NCBI GenBank assembly: GCA_019925095.2
Contig: CM034408.1
Span: 3,410,001-3,474,000 of the forward strand
DNA from: Dendrolimus kikuchii
Lineage: Eukaryota; Arthropoda; Insecta; Lepidoptera; Lasiocampidae
Direction: 5' to 3'
Length of the DNA: 64,000 bases
A program made the translations under genes and the position numbers. The notes below the pieces were generated by a model that made no database searches, was not told where the DNA came from, and saw only the letters and a list, made by a program, of their open reading frames with translations. Positions 21,205-32,003 of this stretch are shown one piece after another. Each line of letters starts with the position of its first letter. The stretch's first letter is position 1.

Positions 21205-21535
21205 TAAATAGGTTTGCGTTTGACCACGATCACGTCCAGTGCCGGACGATGATGCGGTCGAAGATGGAGCACGCTTCCCTAGATAGTACCTATTCACACG
21301 AGACTTGAAGATTCCCGGATTGTACTTTTCTGGAAACACGGACTCTGGTAGTGCATTTCACAATTCTGCCGTACGCAGAAGGAAAGTGGAGGCGAAACGT
21401 TTAGTACGCACGTTTTTCTGCTCTTAATATAACTTAGAGTTCATAGCGTAATACGCCCGCCGAAAATTGCCCGCATGATTCGAAACTCTAGTAATTAATC
21501 TATGAACTTACAACATGGCGTATAAAGCTTAGACA
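21205..21535 (-). pseudogene. jockey/CR1-like LINE C-terminus
   Basis: Minus strand reads [17 protein letters not shown], stop, [20 protein letters not shown] then [13 protein letters not shown]. The expected Trp before NALP is TGA, an inactivating stop. This region follows the RT domain in these LINEs. Confidence 0.75.
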
Positions 21536-21611
21536 TTGGCTTTTTGATCAGAATTTTAGACGTAATACTTCGCTAACAACTATGTCTATTATCTATATGC
21601 CTATATATATA

Positions 21612-21920
21612 TTATTGCAGGAGATCAGCAGACAGGCAGACGGCTCACTTGATGGAAAGCGGTTACCATCGCCTATGGACATTTGCAACAGCAAAATGGC
21701 TACAAATGCAGTGCTGCTTGCTTTCTCTTAAGGGAAACTGCACCTGGTCACTAATGCCGGAACACAACTCATGGTTGTTATGGCGACATACTTTAGACCA
21801 GGGGTGGTAGCTATCGAGTCGGGCAAATGCCCTACCACCTGGCTGTGGGTTGCTAAGTCGCCTCTTACAACAGGTCGCCCGGCCGCAGGAAATTGTATTC
21901 TATCTCCGTTCCTGCACGGT
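21612..21920 (-). mobile_element. Fam-A, full length
   Basis: ATTGCAGGAGATCAGCAG to GCACGGTT on the plus strand. Ends exactly where the next LINE fragment begins. Confidence 0.9.
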
Positions 21921-22215
21921 TAAAAGACGCATATATGGACACAGAGTCGCTACTTGTCGGTATTTTATAGGATACACTTCGGTGATTGTGCCGCGGAATG
22001 GCACGCATTCCTGCCTCATCATTTTACCATCATCAAATAGACGTACGAGCTCACGCCACCGATATATGGTGGAAATACCAACCAATCGGACGAAGCGCTG
22101 TGCTTCCACATTTATAATAGGTACAGCTGAGGAGTGCAACTCTTTACCGTCGTCTGTTTTTCCTGTGACACAATTAACGTGTCTTCAAGTCTCGCCTGGT
22201 TAGGTATCTTTTAGG
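21921..22215 (+). pseudogene. jockey/CR1-like LINE C-terminus
   Basis: RRTSSRHRYMVEIPTNRTKR, CASTFIIGTAEECNSLPSSV then FPVTQLTCLQVSPG. Same region as 21205 and 36581, but Trp of AEEWN is Cys, and the frame is lost after SVFP. Confidence 0.75.
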
Positions 22216-22257
22216 TAAGCGTGATGTCTTATACTTTTTTTAATTAACGGGACTAAA

Positions 22258-22720
22258 ATGACAGCTGCGATCGACTTGTTTTATGAGCTGAGTGCGCAAT
22301 AAGCTAAGTGCAATTGCGGCGTACAAATTTTCAAATTTAGTTTTTATTTTTAAGATACATGTCAGCAGTGTAAGTACGTCGCTATTTCTTCAAATATTTT
22401 TTTTTATTTCTTTCTTTTCTTATATTGCAAGCCTGGAGCAGCTCACCACTGTGAGTAGAATTCTACAAAATTTGTATAGAAATTCGGTAGGGTTCGACTT
22501 ACAGTAGTGAGTTGTTGATTCAACTCACACAACTCACTTATGAATCAAAAGAACTATCGACCCTTTTTGATTCATAAGTGAGTTGTATGAGTTGAATCAA
22601 CAACTCACCAATGTAAGTTAAATCCTACCGAATTCCTATAGAAATTCTACAGAATTCTATTCACAGTGGTGAGTTGCTCCAAGCTTGCAACATAAAACAG
22701 GTCGATTGCAGCTGTCATCT
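22258..22720. repeat. long palindrome with one interrupted arm
   Basis: Core 22428-22696: arms of about 130 bp (TTGCAAGC outward, TGATTCATAAGTGAGTTG near the centre) around a loop of about 13 bases. Outer arms ATGACAGCTGCGATCGAC and its inverse at the right end extend it. About 140 bp of unrelated DNA interrupts the left arm (22286-22427). Confidence 0.85.
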
Positions 22721-22761
22721 TAGTCCAGGTAATTAAAAATCAGAGTTCACTATTCATTTTC

Positions 22762-23010
22762 ATCCGTGCAGGAACGGAGAAAGAATACAATTTCCTGCGG
22801 CCGGGCGGCCTGTCGTAAGAGGCGACAAAACAACCCACAGCCAGGTGGTAGGGTATTTTCTCGACTGGATGGCGACCACCCCTGGTCTAGAGTATGCCGC
22901 CATAACAACCTTGTGTTGTGTTCCGGCATTAGTGACCAGGTTCCAGTCTCCCTTAAGAGAGCAGCAGCGCATTTGTAGCACCTTTGGTGTTGAACTTCTG
23001 CAATTAAAAA
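22762..23010 (+). mobile_element. Fam-A with internal 3' deletion
   Basis: Intact to CACCTTTGGTGTTG, then jumps to AACTTCTGCAATTAAAAA, losing about 60 bp. Confidence 0.85.
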
Positions 23011-23504
23011 TAAAAAAGAATAAAAAAATTCAAGTTTGTACTAAAGACTTCACAATACTATTTCAGCAAATAAACCAATATCTTTATTTTAAATCTAATT
23101 AACTCATTGAACTGCATGGCAATACGTAGTGACCTTTTGAGAATGAAATAATATGGTTTTGAATACGAACCTTTTGATCGTGATAGGTCTACGTGTCACG
23201 GATGCACAGACGCAAGAAATTATTTTGGATCTAATTAAAACTAATTTCCGCCTGTAACTTCGTGTATTTTTATATTATAATGACATGGAAGAAGACTATA
23301 TTTTTTTATTTCAAACTAGCTGTCTGTATATTTAATGGAAATAAAAAAACCGTAAAGGATACACACGGCGCTATATAACGGAGTATGCGGTAAATAGGTA
23401 CTTAGGTAAGAGTACCTATTTTACCGCACATTTCATTGTATGGTGCGTAATTTTTAACTTTCGAACAATATACAGGCTTCGTAAATGTATTATTTGAGTG
23501 TTGA
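23011..23504. other. unassigned, contains a short hairpin
   Basis: At 23388-23433, TGCGGTAAATAGGTAC and GTACCTATTTTACCGCA form a stem. Otherwise nothing. Confidence 0.55.
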
Positions 23505-23819
23505 ATTTTTTTTTATTGCAGGAGATCAGCAGACAGGCAGACGGCCCACTTGATGGAAAGCGGTTACCATCGCCTATGGACATTTGCAACAGCAAAGTTG
23601 CTACAAATGCGCTGCTGCTCTCTTAAGGGAGACTGGAACCTGGTCGCTAATGCCAGAACACAACTCAAGGTTGTTATGGCGACATACTTTAGACCAGGTG
23701 TGGTAGCCATCCAGTCGGGCAAATGCCCTACCACCTGGCTGTGAGTTGTTAAGTCGGCTCTTAGAACAGGCCGCCCGGCCGCAGGAAATTGTATTCTTTC
23801 TCCGTTCCTGCACGGATAA
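23505..23819 (-). mobile_element. Fam-A, full length
   Basis: TTTTTTTTATTGCAGGAGAT to CCGTTCCTGCACGGATAA. Confidence 0.9.
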
Positions 23820-23974
23820 TGTAATAATAATAAAATGTATAACTTCAAAACTTTATAACAAGGAAAACACCTAATTTTATTTGATTTTTAATTTGAATCG
23901 TGAACTCTCTCATCACGAAAACTTTTCATTTGAAAAAGTTGAAAATATTTCCAATTTCTGTGTGAGCAGTGTTT

Positions 23975-24345
23975 AAACTATTTTTTTTATTATTTTTTTT
24001 ATATATATCTCTACGGACTCAAGTTCCATACCCTTTTTTAATACTTAATTTTTATGAAAAATTTGAGACTCCGTACACGCTTATTGTTTATTTTTGTTAG
24101 TGTATGTGACATTATTTATGTAGTAATTTTTCTGTTTTGGTGTACCTTAAGAATAACTTATTATATTAATTTATTCTAATTTTAATACTAAACTTATACT
24201 AATGTAGAGTGTATCTGTTACACTGGTGTTGTGAGGGAGTGCATTTGCAGTGTTGGCCTTATATCTATACTTATATATAGTCGTATCTAGTGCCATGTGT
24301 GTTGTTTTTTTTCTTTTCTGTGCCTGTGTTTAAACTATTAAAAAA
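23975..24345 (-). mobile_element. T-rich retroposon end, relative of 55641-56330
   Basis: CTCTACGGACTCAAGTTCC after a T-run parallels ATTCTACGGACTCTAAAGTTCC in the Copia insertion. Likely antisense 3' UTR of a LINE. Confidence 0.5.
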
Positions 24346-24561
24346 TAATTTAAAGTTTAAATGGAAATAAAACTAATTACGGAACTGCTGTTTTAATTTA
24401 ATAATTTCTTGATGTCAAATTGCAAAATATGTGATGTCAGACTAAGGAGGGAGGAGTCGCACGAATGTGACTAACTGTGACAAGGATAAAAGGGTAAAAA
24501 AATCATGATGATAATGATGACCGGTCGAGTACTTAACGCGTGTAAGCGTAACATACAAATT
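24346..24561. other. unassigned stretch
   Basis: Nothing recognised. Confidence 0.5.
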
Positions 24562-24940
24562 CCCCCCGCGGGGGGCCTTTAGCTTGCTTGGAGAGCAAAG
24601 GACCTTCTACCCCCGCACAACGAAGTGGGGTATGTTCTCCCAGGGCACACTCCAGGCACTTTATTGCGCTGGATCGACTGGGCGTAACTATGTTCTAAAT
24701 CTCAACCTTTCCAACACAAACAAAAGCGCAGGGTCGACAGGGAGGACTCGCTCGTGCAGCAACGCTCGGAGTCTTCCACACTATTCTGTGACGTCGATCG
24801 CGGACGGAGCACTGCCAAGAGCATACTATTGCTGCAGTATTATCGTCCCCAACCGACGCGTGTCGTTCCCCTAGCAACGGCCCAGTTTGTGCGTAAATCG
24901 GTTAAGCATTTTCCCTCGCCTCAAAAAAAAAAAAAAAATA
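24562..24940 (+). mobile_element. poly(A)-tailed GC-rich retroposon, unit 1
   Basis: CCCCCGCGGGGGGCC start, CGTAACTATGTTCTAAATCT, ends CATTTTCCCTCGCCTC plus A16. Family not recognised. Confidence 0.55.
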
Positions 24941-24944
24941 CATA

Positions 24945-25192
24945 AATTCCCAGTGTGGACGTAACTACGTTCTAAGTCTCACGCTCTTCCTGCCATAAGC
25001 GCGGGGCACATGGGAGGAGGGTGGTTTTAGTGGAGTATTGAGTATTCGAGTCTCCACACAAGCCGATCGATTAGTGTTTGGATTGCCCCCTTGGGAATAC
25101 CTCCATAATCGACTATGGTTTATTCAATAGCAAAGGACCCGGTACTATGCGAAATGCATTTCCCCCGCCTTAAAAAAAAAACCATACAAATT
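24945..25192 (+). mobile_element. poly(A)-tailed GC-rich retroposon, unit 2
   Basis: Starts with the same GTAACTACGTTCTAAGTCTC block, ends GCATTTCCCCCGCCTT plus A-run. Directly downstream of unit 1. Confidence 0.5.
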
Positions 25193-25575
25193 CAAAATTA
25201 TAATATTAAAATTTGGCACACGCTTAATTCATCCACTTTCATTTAAGCTGTCCATTAACCCGCACATCAGTTTATTTTTAACATTCTCCTTTAAAATTTA
25301 AGACATTCGCCCCTTTTCTAATGAAAGCAATTAAGCTGAGTCTGGTCTAGACTGCATACAGCCAGTCAGCACATTCGCTGCTAATTGCCACTGCGACTGC
25401 AATCCACTTGCCCACCTCACAGTCATAACAATTGTGACATTGTATAAAATGCATTTTTAGACAGAAAACCATCTGCATGTTAACACGTGAAGCAAGAATG
25501 GAATAGTTGATTGTTAACCTATGTTCATAAATGTAGTATCAATACAATGAAGAAACAATAGTTTACCAAATGTGT
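25193..25575. other. unassigned stretch
   Basis: Nothing recognised. Confidence 0.5.
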
Positions 25576-25589
25576 GATAAGAGCGTACA

Positions 25590-25687
25590 ATAACAACTGC
25601 TACACATGTTATTTTGTAGATATGTATTTTTGTATGGTATGTATATATGTCTATTTAATATATATATTTTCTGTATATAATAAATAC

Positions 25688-25726
<39 letters not shown>

Positions 25727-25775
25727 ATATATATATATATATATATACATAATTTATGTATTTATTATAAATTAT
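25590..25775. repeat. (TA)n-centred palindrome
   Basis: TATAATAAATACATAAATTA and its inverse flank (TA)n at 25695-25748. Replication-slippage-prone DNA. Confidence 0.75.
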
Positions 25776-25918
25776 TTGTATGTGCTGTATTTATTAGTAA
25801 TTCCTAATCTGTTATATAATATATAGAAAACAGTTTATACATTAGTTTACATATAATCGAATACAATGCAAGAAAACTTAACTTATTTGTATTGTATTCT
25901 ACTCATAGTTCCTCAAGA

Positions 25919-26222
25919 CTATAAGTAGAATACTGAGCCTAGATCACCGTCTTCTATGGGTAAGATGCCCAGAAGGCTGGCTACGTTTCCTCGCTGGATC
26001 GCCATACTGATCCGTTGACCGAGGTAAGCACCAGCCCTCTGATCACCCGAAGAGTCAATAAGTCGTTTCGAGAAATTTCGGTAGAGGCTCATGGCCTCAG
26101 GACCCCACGGTCCAAGCGTCTCGACACCAAACGGCACAAACATATAACTCTCACTGAGGGTTGCATGTTTGCGCCGCTTGAATGATTCGGCTGTTTCCGC
26201 CTCTGAACCGGCTGATCTAGAT
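25919..26222 (-). pseudogene. REL C-terminal fragment
   Basis: Minus strand: SFKRRKHATL, YMFVPFGVETLGPWGPEA, RAGAYLGQRISMAIQRGNVA, SLLGILPIEDGDLGSVFYL then stop. Open over about 100 codons. The PD...D half is missing. Beyond 26222 to 26402 only T-rich spacer. Confidence 0.6.
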
Positions 26223-26402
26223 GTGTTTGTTTGTTATACATATTTGTGTCTATATTGTCATATGTATATATATGCGCGTGTATACGTATGTGTATATACA
26301 TTTGTTTATATAGTTATATTGTTTTTATACTTATATGCACTGTGTATACTTATCATCATTATTGATAAAATTGCACTACCGTCAATTTTAAAAATCTATT
26401 AA

Positions 26403-26520
26403 TCCCTGCCAAGGGTTGCCTGGAAGAGATCGCTTTTTAGCGATAAGGCCGCCCGTTGTATTTTACTACTTCTATTTGTCTATGCTTTATGTACAATAAA
26501 GAGTTACCTTAACTTACCTA
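26403..26520 (+). repeat. Z module
   Basis: Fullest copy: GGTTGCCTGGAAGAGATCGC, GATAAGGCCGCCCG, then ACAATAAAGAG. Confidence 0.5.
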
Positions 26521-26551
26521 ATAACCTGTATATAGCGTTTATGTATTTATT

Positions 26552-27003
26552 GAAGTGAAACTTCTATATAGATGAGGTCTTAGGATTTTTCTGTCACGAA
26601 AAAGCGTTACGGCCGCGTAGAAGAGCGACATAAATTTAGACTAGATTTGGTGAGAGGCGGCATCATTTTAGAGTTTACTATGAATGCGTTTTTTGGTTCC
26701 GGATCAAATTCAGTTTTTTTGTTTGATAAAAGAAAATATGTTTAAATAAAAAATGCAATAATTAAAATGTACCTAACCTAACCAAATAATAATTTGCAAT
26801 AAACCGGCGAAAAATCGAAATATGTGCTGGGACACATAGTAGAAGTGAAACTTCAACGGACAAGTGGAAAAACGAATAGCAACAAAGTTTTAACTTGAAG
26901 TTTTACGGGCAGATTGTTAATGTACTTGTCCAATTTGAAAATCTGCCCCTAAAACTTCAAGTTAAAATTTTGTTGCGATTCGTTTTTCCACTTGTCCGTT
27001 GTT
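26552..27003. repeat. foldback repeat FB, copy 2
   Basis: Arms of about 58 bp: GGACAAGTGGAAAAACGAAT at 26858 and its inverse ending near 26999, centred near 26930. Left part matches 12878 onward. Confidence 0.85.
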
Positions 27004-27054
27004 ATTAAAAAAGTAAGTAGGTATATGTTACGAATACCGCCATCGCCAGTATCA

Positions 27055-27180
27055 TCTCAATTCATTCCTGGGTGCTCTGGAAGAGATCGCTTTTTAACGA
27101 TTTAACCGCCATTTGTGCAGAATTAGATATAGTTTTAGTCTAAGTCCATTTTTGTATTGGTGTCCGATAAAATATTATTT
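27055..27180 (+). repeat. Z module, diverged
   Basis: GCTCTGGAAGAGATCGC, TTTAACCGCC, ending in ATAAAATATT. Confidence 0.4.
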
Positions 27181-27184
27181 ATTA

Positions 27185-27614
27185 CTAGCTGCCCCGCAAA
27201 CTTCGTACCGCCTCAGAATGAATAAATAAAAAAGCTGAATGATAATTGCAGAATGTTTCAACTTTAGTAAAAAATGTGGTCAAAACTTAACCGGAACGAA
27301 CATCAAACGTTTGACATTCAAAACCAAAAATATGAAAAAAATTCACTTATAAATTTAATTTGATTTCTGAACGACTTTTAAATTTACTTGATTTCTAAAC
27401 GACGGGACGGACATCAAATGATTGAGAGGTAGGAATAGTCTCTAAGGGAAAGAGAAATTGTTGTTTTTATTATATTCCAAGCATTTTTTTCATATTTACT
27501 CACCTTTTAAACCTTCCCTGGACTTCCACAAATAATTCAAAACCAAAATTAGCCAAATTAGTCCAGCCGTTCTCGAGTTATAGCGAGACTAACGCACAGC
27601 AATTGATTTATATA
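27185..27614 (-). mobile_element. non-autonomous Helitron-like element
   Basis: CTAGCTGCCCCGC at the minus-strand 3' end. The 5' part reads AATCAATTGCTGTGCGTTAG and TCGAGAACGGCTGGACTAAT, wording typical of lepidopteran Helitrons. Confidence 0.65.
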
Positions 27615-27826
27615 TCTTAATATATGTAAATTACGTGTCACGTTGTTTTTCCACGATGGACTCCTAAACTACTTGACCGATTTTAATCAAATTTGCACAC
27701 CGTGTGCAGTTTGATCCAACTTGAAAGATAGGATAGCTTATAACCGTTGGAACCGGTAGGTGGCACTGAGATCGGGTTCTAAATTTTACTTCTTCAGGAC
27801 AGAACAACGTCTGCCGGGACAGCTAG
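27615..27826 (+). mobile_element. non-autonomous Helitron-like element
   Basis: TCTTAATATATGTAAATTAC to CTGCCGGGACAGCTAG. Abuts the previous one end to end in the opposite orientation. Confidence 0.7.
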
Positions 27827-28258
27827 TATATATATATATATATATATAGATGACCATCAAAAATTATTAACGCACTTCTTTGTTACACGATATCTTCGTC
27901 AATTGTGCGAGCGATTTTGAAATTGTTAGCTCCCGAGGTGATCACATGCTCACCAATCAGGATGTGGTGAGTGGATGCCAGGGAAATGGTTACTAGTAAA
28001 ATAACTATGCAAATACTAAACCTATCAAATGTGTATGAAAGCCAATGTTATAGGAATAAATTGTAGTACGTATATCGAATTTTTAATGCATTTCCATACA
28101 GAATGAACCAATTCTATTCAAACGGAATATTTTTTTAAATCGATACCAAAAAGTTCGAGCTTAGCCGATACTGTGTGTAGTTTTTCATCAAAGTTTGAAA
28201 CGCTGTATGAAATACCATCAAACGAAGTTTCGCTTTGTGATATCACGGTATATGTTCC
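27827..28258. other. (TA)n then unassigned
   Basis: Microsatellite to 27850; the rest is unrecognised. Confidence 0.5.
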
Positions 28259-28455
28259 TATCCGTGCAGGAATGGAGAAAGAATACAATTTCGTGCGGCC
28301 AGATGGCCTGTCGTAAAAGGCGACAAAATAACCCACAGCCAGGTGCTAAGCTTTACCCGTCTGGATGGCTACCAATCCTGGTCTGGAGTATGCCGCCATA
28401 ACAACCTCTAGTTTTATTCCGGTATTAGTGGCCAGGTTTCAGTCTCCCTTTCAGG
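28259..28455 (+). mobile_element. Fam-A old copy, 5' part (3' tail at 28779-28820)
   Basis: Breaks after CTCCCTTTCAGG. A piece of the same family end (GGTGGGCCGTCTGCCTG, TGAACTCATGCAATAAAA) follows the inner copy. Confidence 0.75.
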
Positions 28456-28459
28456 TTTT

Positions 28460-28778
28460 TTATCCGTGCAGGAACGGAGAAAGAATACAATTTCCTGCGG
28501 CCGGGCGGCCTGTCGTAAGAGGCGACTTAACAACCCACAGCCAGGTGGTAGGGCATTTGCCCGACTGGATGGCTACCACCCCTGGTCTAAAGTATGTCGC
28601 CATAACAACCTTGAGTTGTGTTCCGGCATTAGTGACCAGGTTCCAGTTTCCCTTAAGAGAGCAGCAGCGCATTTGCAGCAACTTGGTGTTGCAAATGTCC
28701 ATAGGCGATGGTAACCGCTTTCCATCAAGTGGGCCGTCTGCCTGTCTGCTGATCTCCTGCAATAAAAAAAAAAAAAAA
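28460..28778 (+). mobile_element. Fam-A young copy nested in the old one
   Basis: TATCCGTGCAGGAACGG to GATCTCCTGCAAT plus a long A-run. Confidence 0.9.
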
Positions 28779-28845
28779 GGTGGGCCGTCTGCCTGTCTGC
28801 TGAACTCATGCAATAAAAAATAAAAATTCATACGTACATACAGAA

Positions 28846-29224
28846 TATTATCACGCCTTATTTCTCATATGGGTGGACAGAAACAATGACTCTTTAAGTT
28901 CTGAACCCGTAATTGTATAAACGCCTAATCAGATACAAAATTGACGCCTTTGAAATGTGGTGTCGACGTCGTATGCTCAGAACTTCGTGGACAGCTTCAT
29001 ACTATAAAATCTCCAGATTGCAGATCAGGAGTATGCCGACAACGTATACTGAGAAGTACTTTGGCCACAGCCTGACAGAACCCAAAACATGGAGTCGCTT
29101 TGCGGTAGATCTCCAGATAGGTGGATTGACCAGGGGACAAATTTTGCTCCACCTCGTCAAAGTCACCAGACACTATCATCTCAATCGTAGTTTTGCTGAT
29201 TTCGGTATTCTGGTAATTCCATTT
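28846..29224 (+). pseudogene. LINE C-terminal fragment, composite segment copy 1
   Basis: Reads YGWTETMTL, then KIDAFEMWCRRRMLRTSWTA and KYFGHSLTEPKTW. AFEMWCxRRMLR-W is the post-RT region of an RTE-type LINE, distinct from RTE-L. Frame then decays. It joins Fam-A at 29225 at the same base as the copy ending at 37550. Confidence 0.7.
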
Positions 29225-29524
29225 TATCCGTGCAGGAACGGAGAAAGAATACAATTTCCTGCGGCCTGTCGTAAGAGGCGACAAAACAACCTACAGCCAG
29301 GTGGTAGGGAATTTGCCCGACTGGATGACTACCACCCCTTGTCTAAAGTATGTCGCCATAACAACCTTGAGTTGTGTTCCGGCATTAGTGATCAGGTTCC
29401 AGTCCCCTTTAAGAGAGCAGCAGCGCATTTGTAGCTTCGGTGTTGCAAATGTCCATAGGCGATGGTAACCGCTTTCAATCAAGTGGGCCGTCTGCCTGTC
29501 TGCTGAACTCCTGCAATAAAAAAA
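29225..29524 (+). mobile_element. Fam-A, full length, part of composite
   Basis: GGGC deletion in the head (GCGGCCTGTCG); ends CTCCTGCAATAAAAAAA. Confidence 0.9.
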
Positions 29525-29830
29525 TTTAAAAAAAATCCAATGATGTCTCAGTGGCACGATAAAATATCTCCGCCACAACAAGACTCGAATTCTTGGACAG
29601 TGTCTAATCTTATTTTATTAACGCACCATAAAATAAAGGAATGTGTCCAACTAAAATAGTATTATTGAATAAAAACAAATAAAATTAGAAAAAAGGGTCA
29701 TGTTTTCGAGCAAGCAGCGTCGTAAACTCACTTCGCGATCGTAAAGTGGAGGCTCTCTAGCAAATGATTTTTGTCACAACACTACCCATCTTTTATATTT
29801 TATTTATGGCCTACAAAAGTTGGAATTAAA
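29525..29830. other. unassigned stretch
   Basis: Nothing recognised. Confidence 0.5.
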
Positions 29831-29975
29831 TCTATACTAATATTATAAAGCTGCAGAGTTTGTTTGTTTGTTTAAACGCGCCAATCTCAGGAACCGCTGG
29901 TCCGATTTGAAAAATTCTTTCAGTGTTGAATAGTACATTTATCGAGAAAGGCTATAGGTTATAATATATTTTCAA
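29831..29975 (+). mobile_element. Helitron-like element, 3'-truncated
   Basis: TCTATACTAATATTATAAAG start; fades after GGCTATAGGTTATAATAT. Confidence 0.6.
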
Positions 29976-30383
29976 AAAAATTAGGGATCCTTACAAAAAG
30001 TCCAATAATGTAACCCAAGGTGTAAAAAAATGACCCGAAAAAATCCTTACACGGCGTGCGCTGCGAAAAGTATTGATTATAGAACAAAACAATGTACTAC
30101 CACTTTGCAGAACATATAATTGCCTACAAAAATATGTATATGTCTAACTATTGTAGTTATCTCACAATAAGTGTTTTCTTTTATTTTTATAAATAATTAA
30201 AATGCCGTCGCTTCAAAAACTCTTTATTTTGTACCTTGATATTAATCCTTATTAAAATAAATTACTCCATATTCAAGACGAATTCAATACCTTTCTAGAA
30301 CTTTTTGAATTATTCAATTCGGTCGTTTCATTCAAAAGATATCGCGATATTTAAAATGTAAGTATTAGTGTTGTAGCCAAATA
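29976..30383. other. unassigned stretch
   Basis: Nothing recognised. Confidence 0.5.
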
Positions 30384-30601
30384 TACTAATATTGTTTGAT
30401 TGAACGCGCTAATCTCAGGAACTACTACTGGTCTGATTTGAAAAATTCTTTCAGTGTTGGATAGCCCATTTATCGAGAAAGGCTATAGGCTATATATCAT
30501 CACGCTAAGACCAATAGGAGCGGAGCACCAATGAATAAAGTTTCAAAATCGGAGAGTTTTGAAAGCAAATTCTACGCGGACGACGTCGCGGGCACAGCTA
30601 G
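30384..30601 (+). mobile_element. non-autonomous Helitron-like element
   Basis: GCGGACGACGTCGCGGGC hairpin, then ACAGCTAG. A 5' deletion removed the AAAGCTGAAGAG part. Confidence 0.7.
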
Positions 30602-30639
30602 TATATTATATTTGCTGCTTAAACTGATATGCGTCTATT

Positions 30640-30880
30640 AAAATTTGATGGCCTCTGGTTGAGTGGGCTAAGCCTTTGCCGGTTTACCTCACTGCAACGT
30701 AGAAGCTCCGGGTTCGATTCCTGGTATGGTCAATTTCGGAAACGAATTTTCTCTGTTATTTACTATGGTCTAGGTGTCTGGGATCGGCCCCAGAGTAGTC
30801 CGTTGTATATTACCCATAACACAAGCGTAACTTGCTTAATTTGGGGATATACAGTGTGTGTATTTGTTTGCCGATTTACT
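30640..30880 (+). mobile_element. S2 tRNA-derived SINE, full length
   Basis: A-box-like TGGTTGAGTGGGC, B-box GGGTTCGATTCC, body GGTCTAGGTGTCTGGGATCG and ACACAAGCGTAACTTGCTTA, ends in TTGTTTGCCG. No poly(A). Confidence 0.8.
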
Positions 30881-31070
30881 TTTATTTTTTTAAATGACTA
30901 CCAAGCCCATATAGCTCGTTGAATGGCATATATTGTCATTTAGGTGCCTTGAATTGCTGGGTTGTTTATTTAATGTACATTTTTCTTAAGCATATGTTTA
31001 ACTGATCACCAGATATAGTAAAATATAACGACGAAAAATTCTTCTTAAGTTTTTACGACTTGTATACATA

Positions 31071-31345
31071 ATAAAACTACGTTTTAACTGTTTTAAGCGC
31101 GGTAATTTATTTGATTTTGGTTATTCCGACGTTTCGGCCACTTTTCAGTGGCAGTGATCACGGAAGACAAAGATGTCAAGTTTCAACGAGTAGGCTAAAT
31201 AAAACTTTAACAATACTCGTTGACACTTGACATCTTTGTCTTCCGCGATCACGGCCTCTGAAAAGTGGCCGAAACGTCGGAATAACCAAAAACAAATAAA
31301 TTACCGCGCTTAAAACCGTTAAAACGTAGTTTTATTTATATACTT
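31071..31345. mobile_element. PLE-F, palindromic pair of tails
   Basis: Minus-strand tail then plus-strand tail meeting near 31191 at AACGAG/TAGGCT. Both arms keep the hammerhead-like motif, with different point changes. Confidence 0.9.
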
Positions 31346-31428
31346 TATACTGCCAAAAATATCAAATAATCACCAAAATTAAAACCCCTATTTAACGTGG
31401 TTTATTTATTATTATTAACTAGTTGCGC

Positions 31429-31621
31429 CCCGTGATTTCACCCGCGTTTATAATATTTTGGATAATTCACACTATATCTTTATAAATTATAGCCTATGTG
31501 TTATACTGATGTGTAAGCAAAGTTTCATCAAAATCCATTCAGTAGTTTTTGCGTGAAAGAGTAACAAACATACATCCATGGATACAAACTTTCGCGTTTA
31601 TAATATTAGTTATTAGTAGGA
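31429..31621 (-). mobile_element. Helitron-like element, second subfamily
   Basis: Minus strand TCCTACTAATAACTAATATT and AAACGCGAAAGTTTG, ending GGGGCGCAACTAG, between A and T. Confidence 0.75.
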
Positions 31622-31721
31622 TTTGTTGGTTAACTTTTGATGATAACTTACTGTTTTTGGTGTTTAAATACTACTTTGAAGTGTTGTCAAGATTTTTTGG
31701 TGCGTGTTACGTTTACATTCA

Positions 31722-31815
31722 GTCTTATTCATAGAAAGTTAGCGGAAGATTGAACGCTTCTTTATGGTTCTTAAAGAAGCGTTCAAACTTACTACCATTA
31801 GTATATTTCTTGGTA
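31722..31815. repeat. MITE-like hairpin
   Basis: TTGAACGCTTCTTTA and TAAAGAAGCGTTCAA form a stem with a short loop. One arm recurs at 45815-45870. Confidence 0.7.
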
Positions 31816-31859
31816 ACAGTGCTTAGGGTCTCAAAGTATTTTTTGGTGGTAATTATGTT

Positions 31860-31993
31860 GTTGCGTGTATGACAAGAGTTATGAATGTCAAAGAAGCAAG
31901 TGAGGTGTGTAAGAATAAGCCTAAATGGCGCTCTGTTGTTCGTGCCTACCCCGCAAGGGAATTGGCGTGAAGTTATGTATGTATGTATGTATG
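31860..31993 (+). mobile_element. RTE-L 3' end, 134 bp
   Basis: TSD TAATTATGTT at 31850-31859 and 31994-32003. Confidence 0.9.
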
Positions 31994-32003
31994 TAATTAT
32001 GTT

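Noticed and set aside
28365..28823. 152-codon frame across two Fam-A copies
   Set aside because: Fusion of two nested repeats by chance; no protein motif.
30650..30722. tRNA gene at the S2 head
   Set aside because: Same reason: the head recurs at 35100 and 58230 with the same non-tRNA body.
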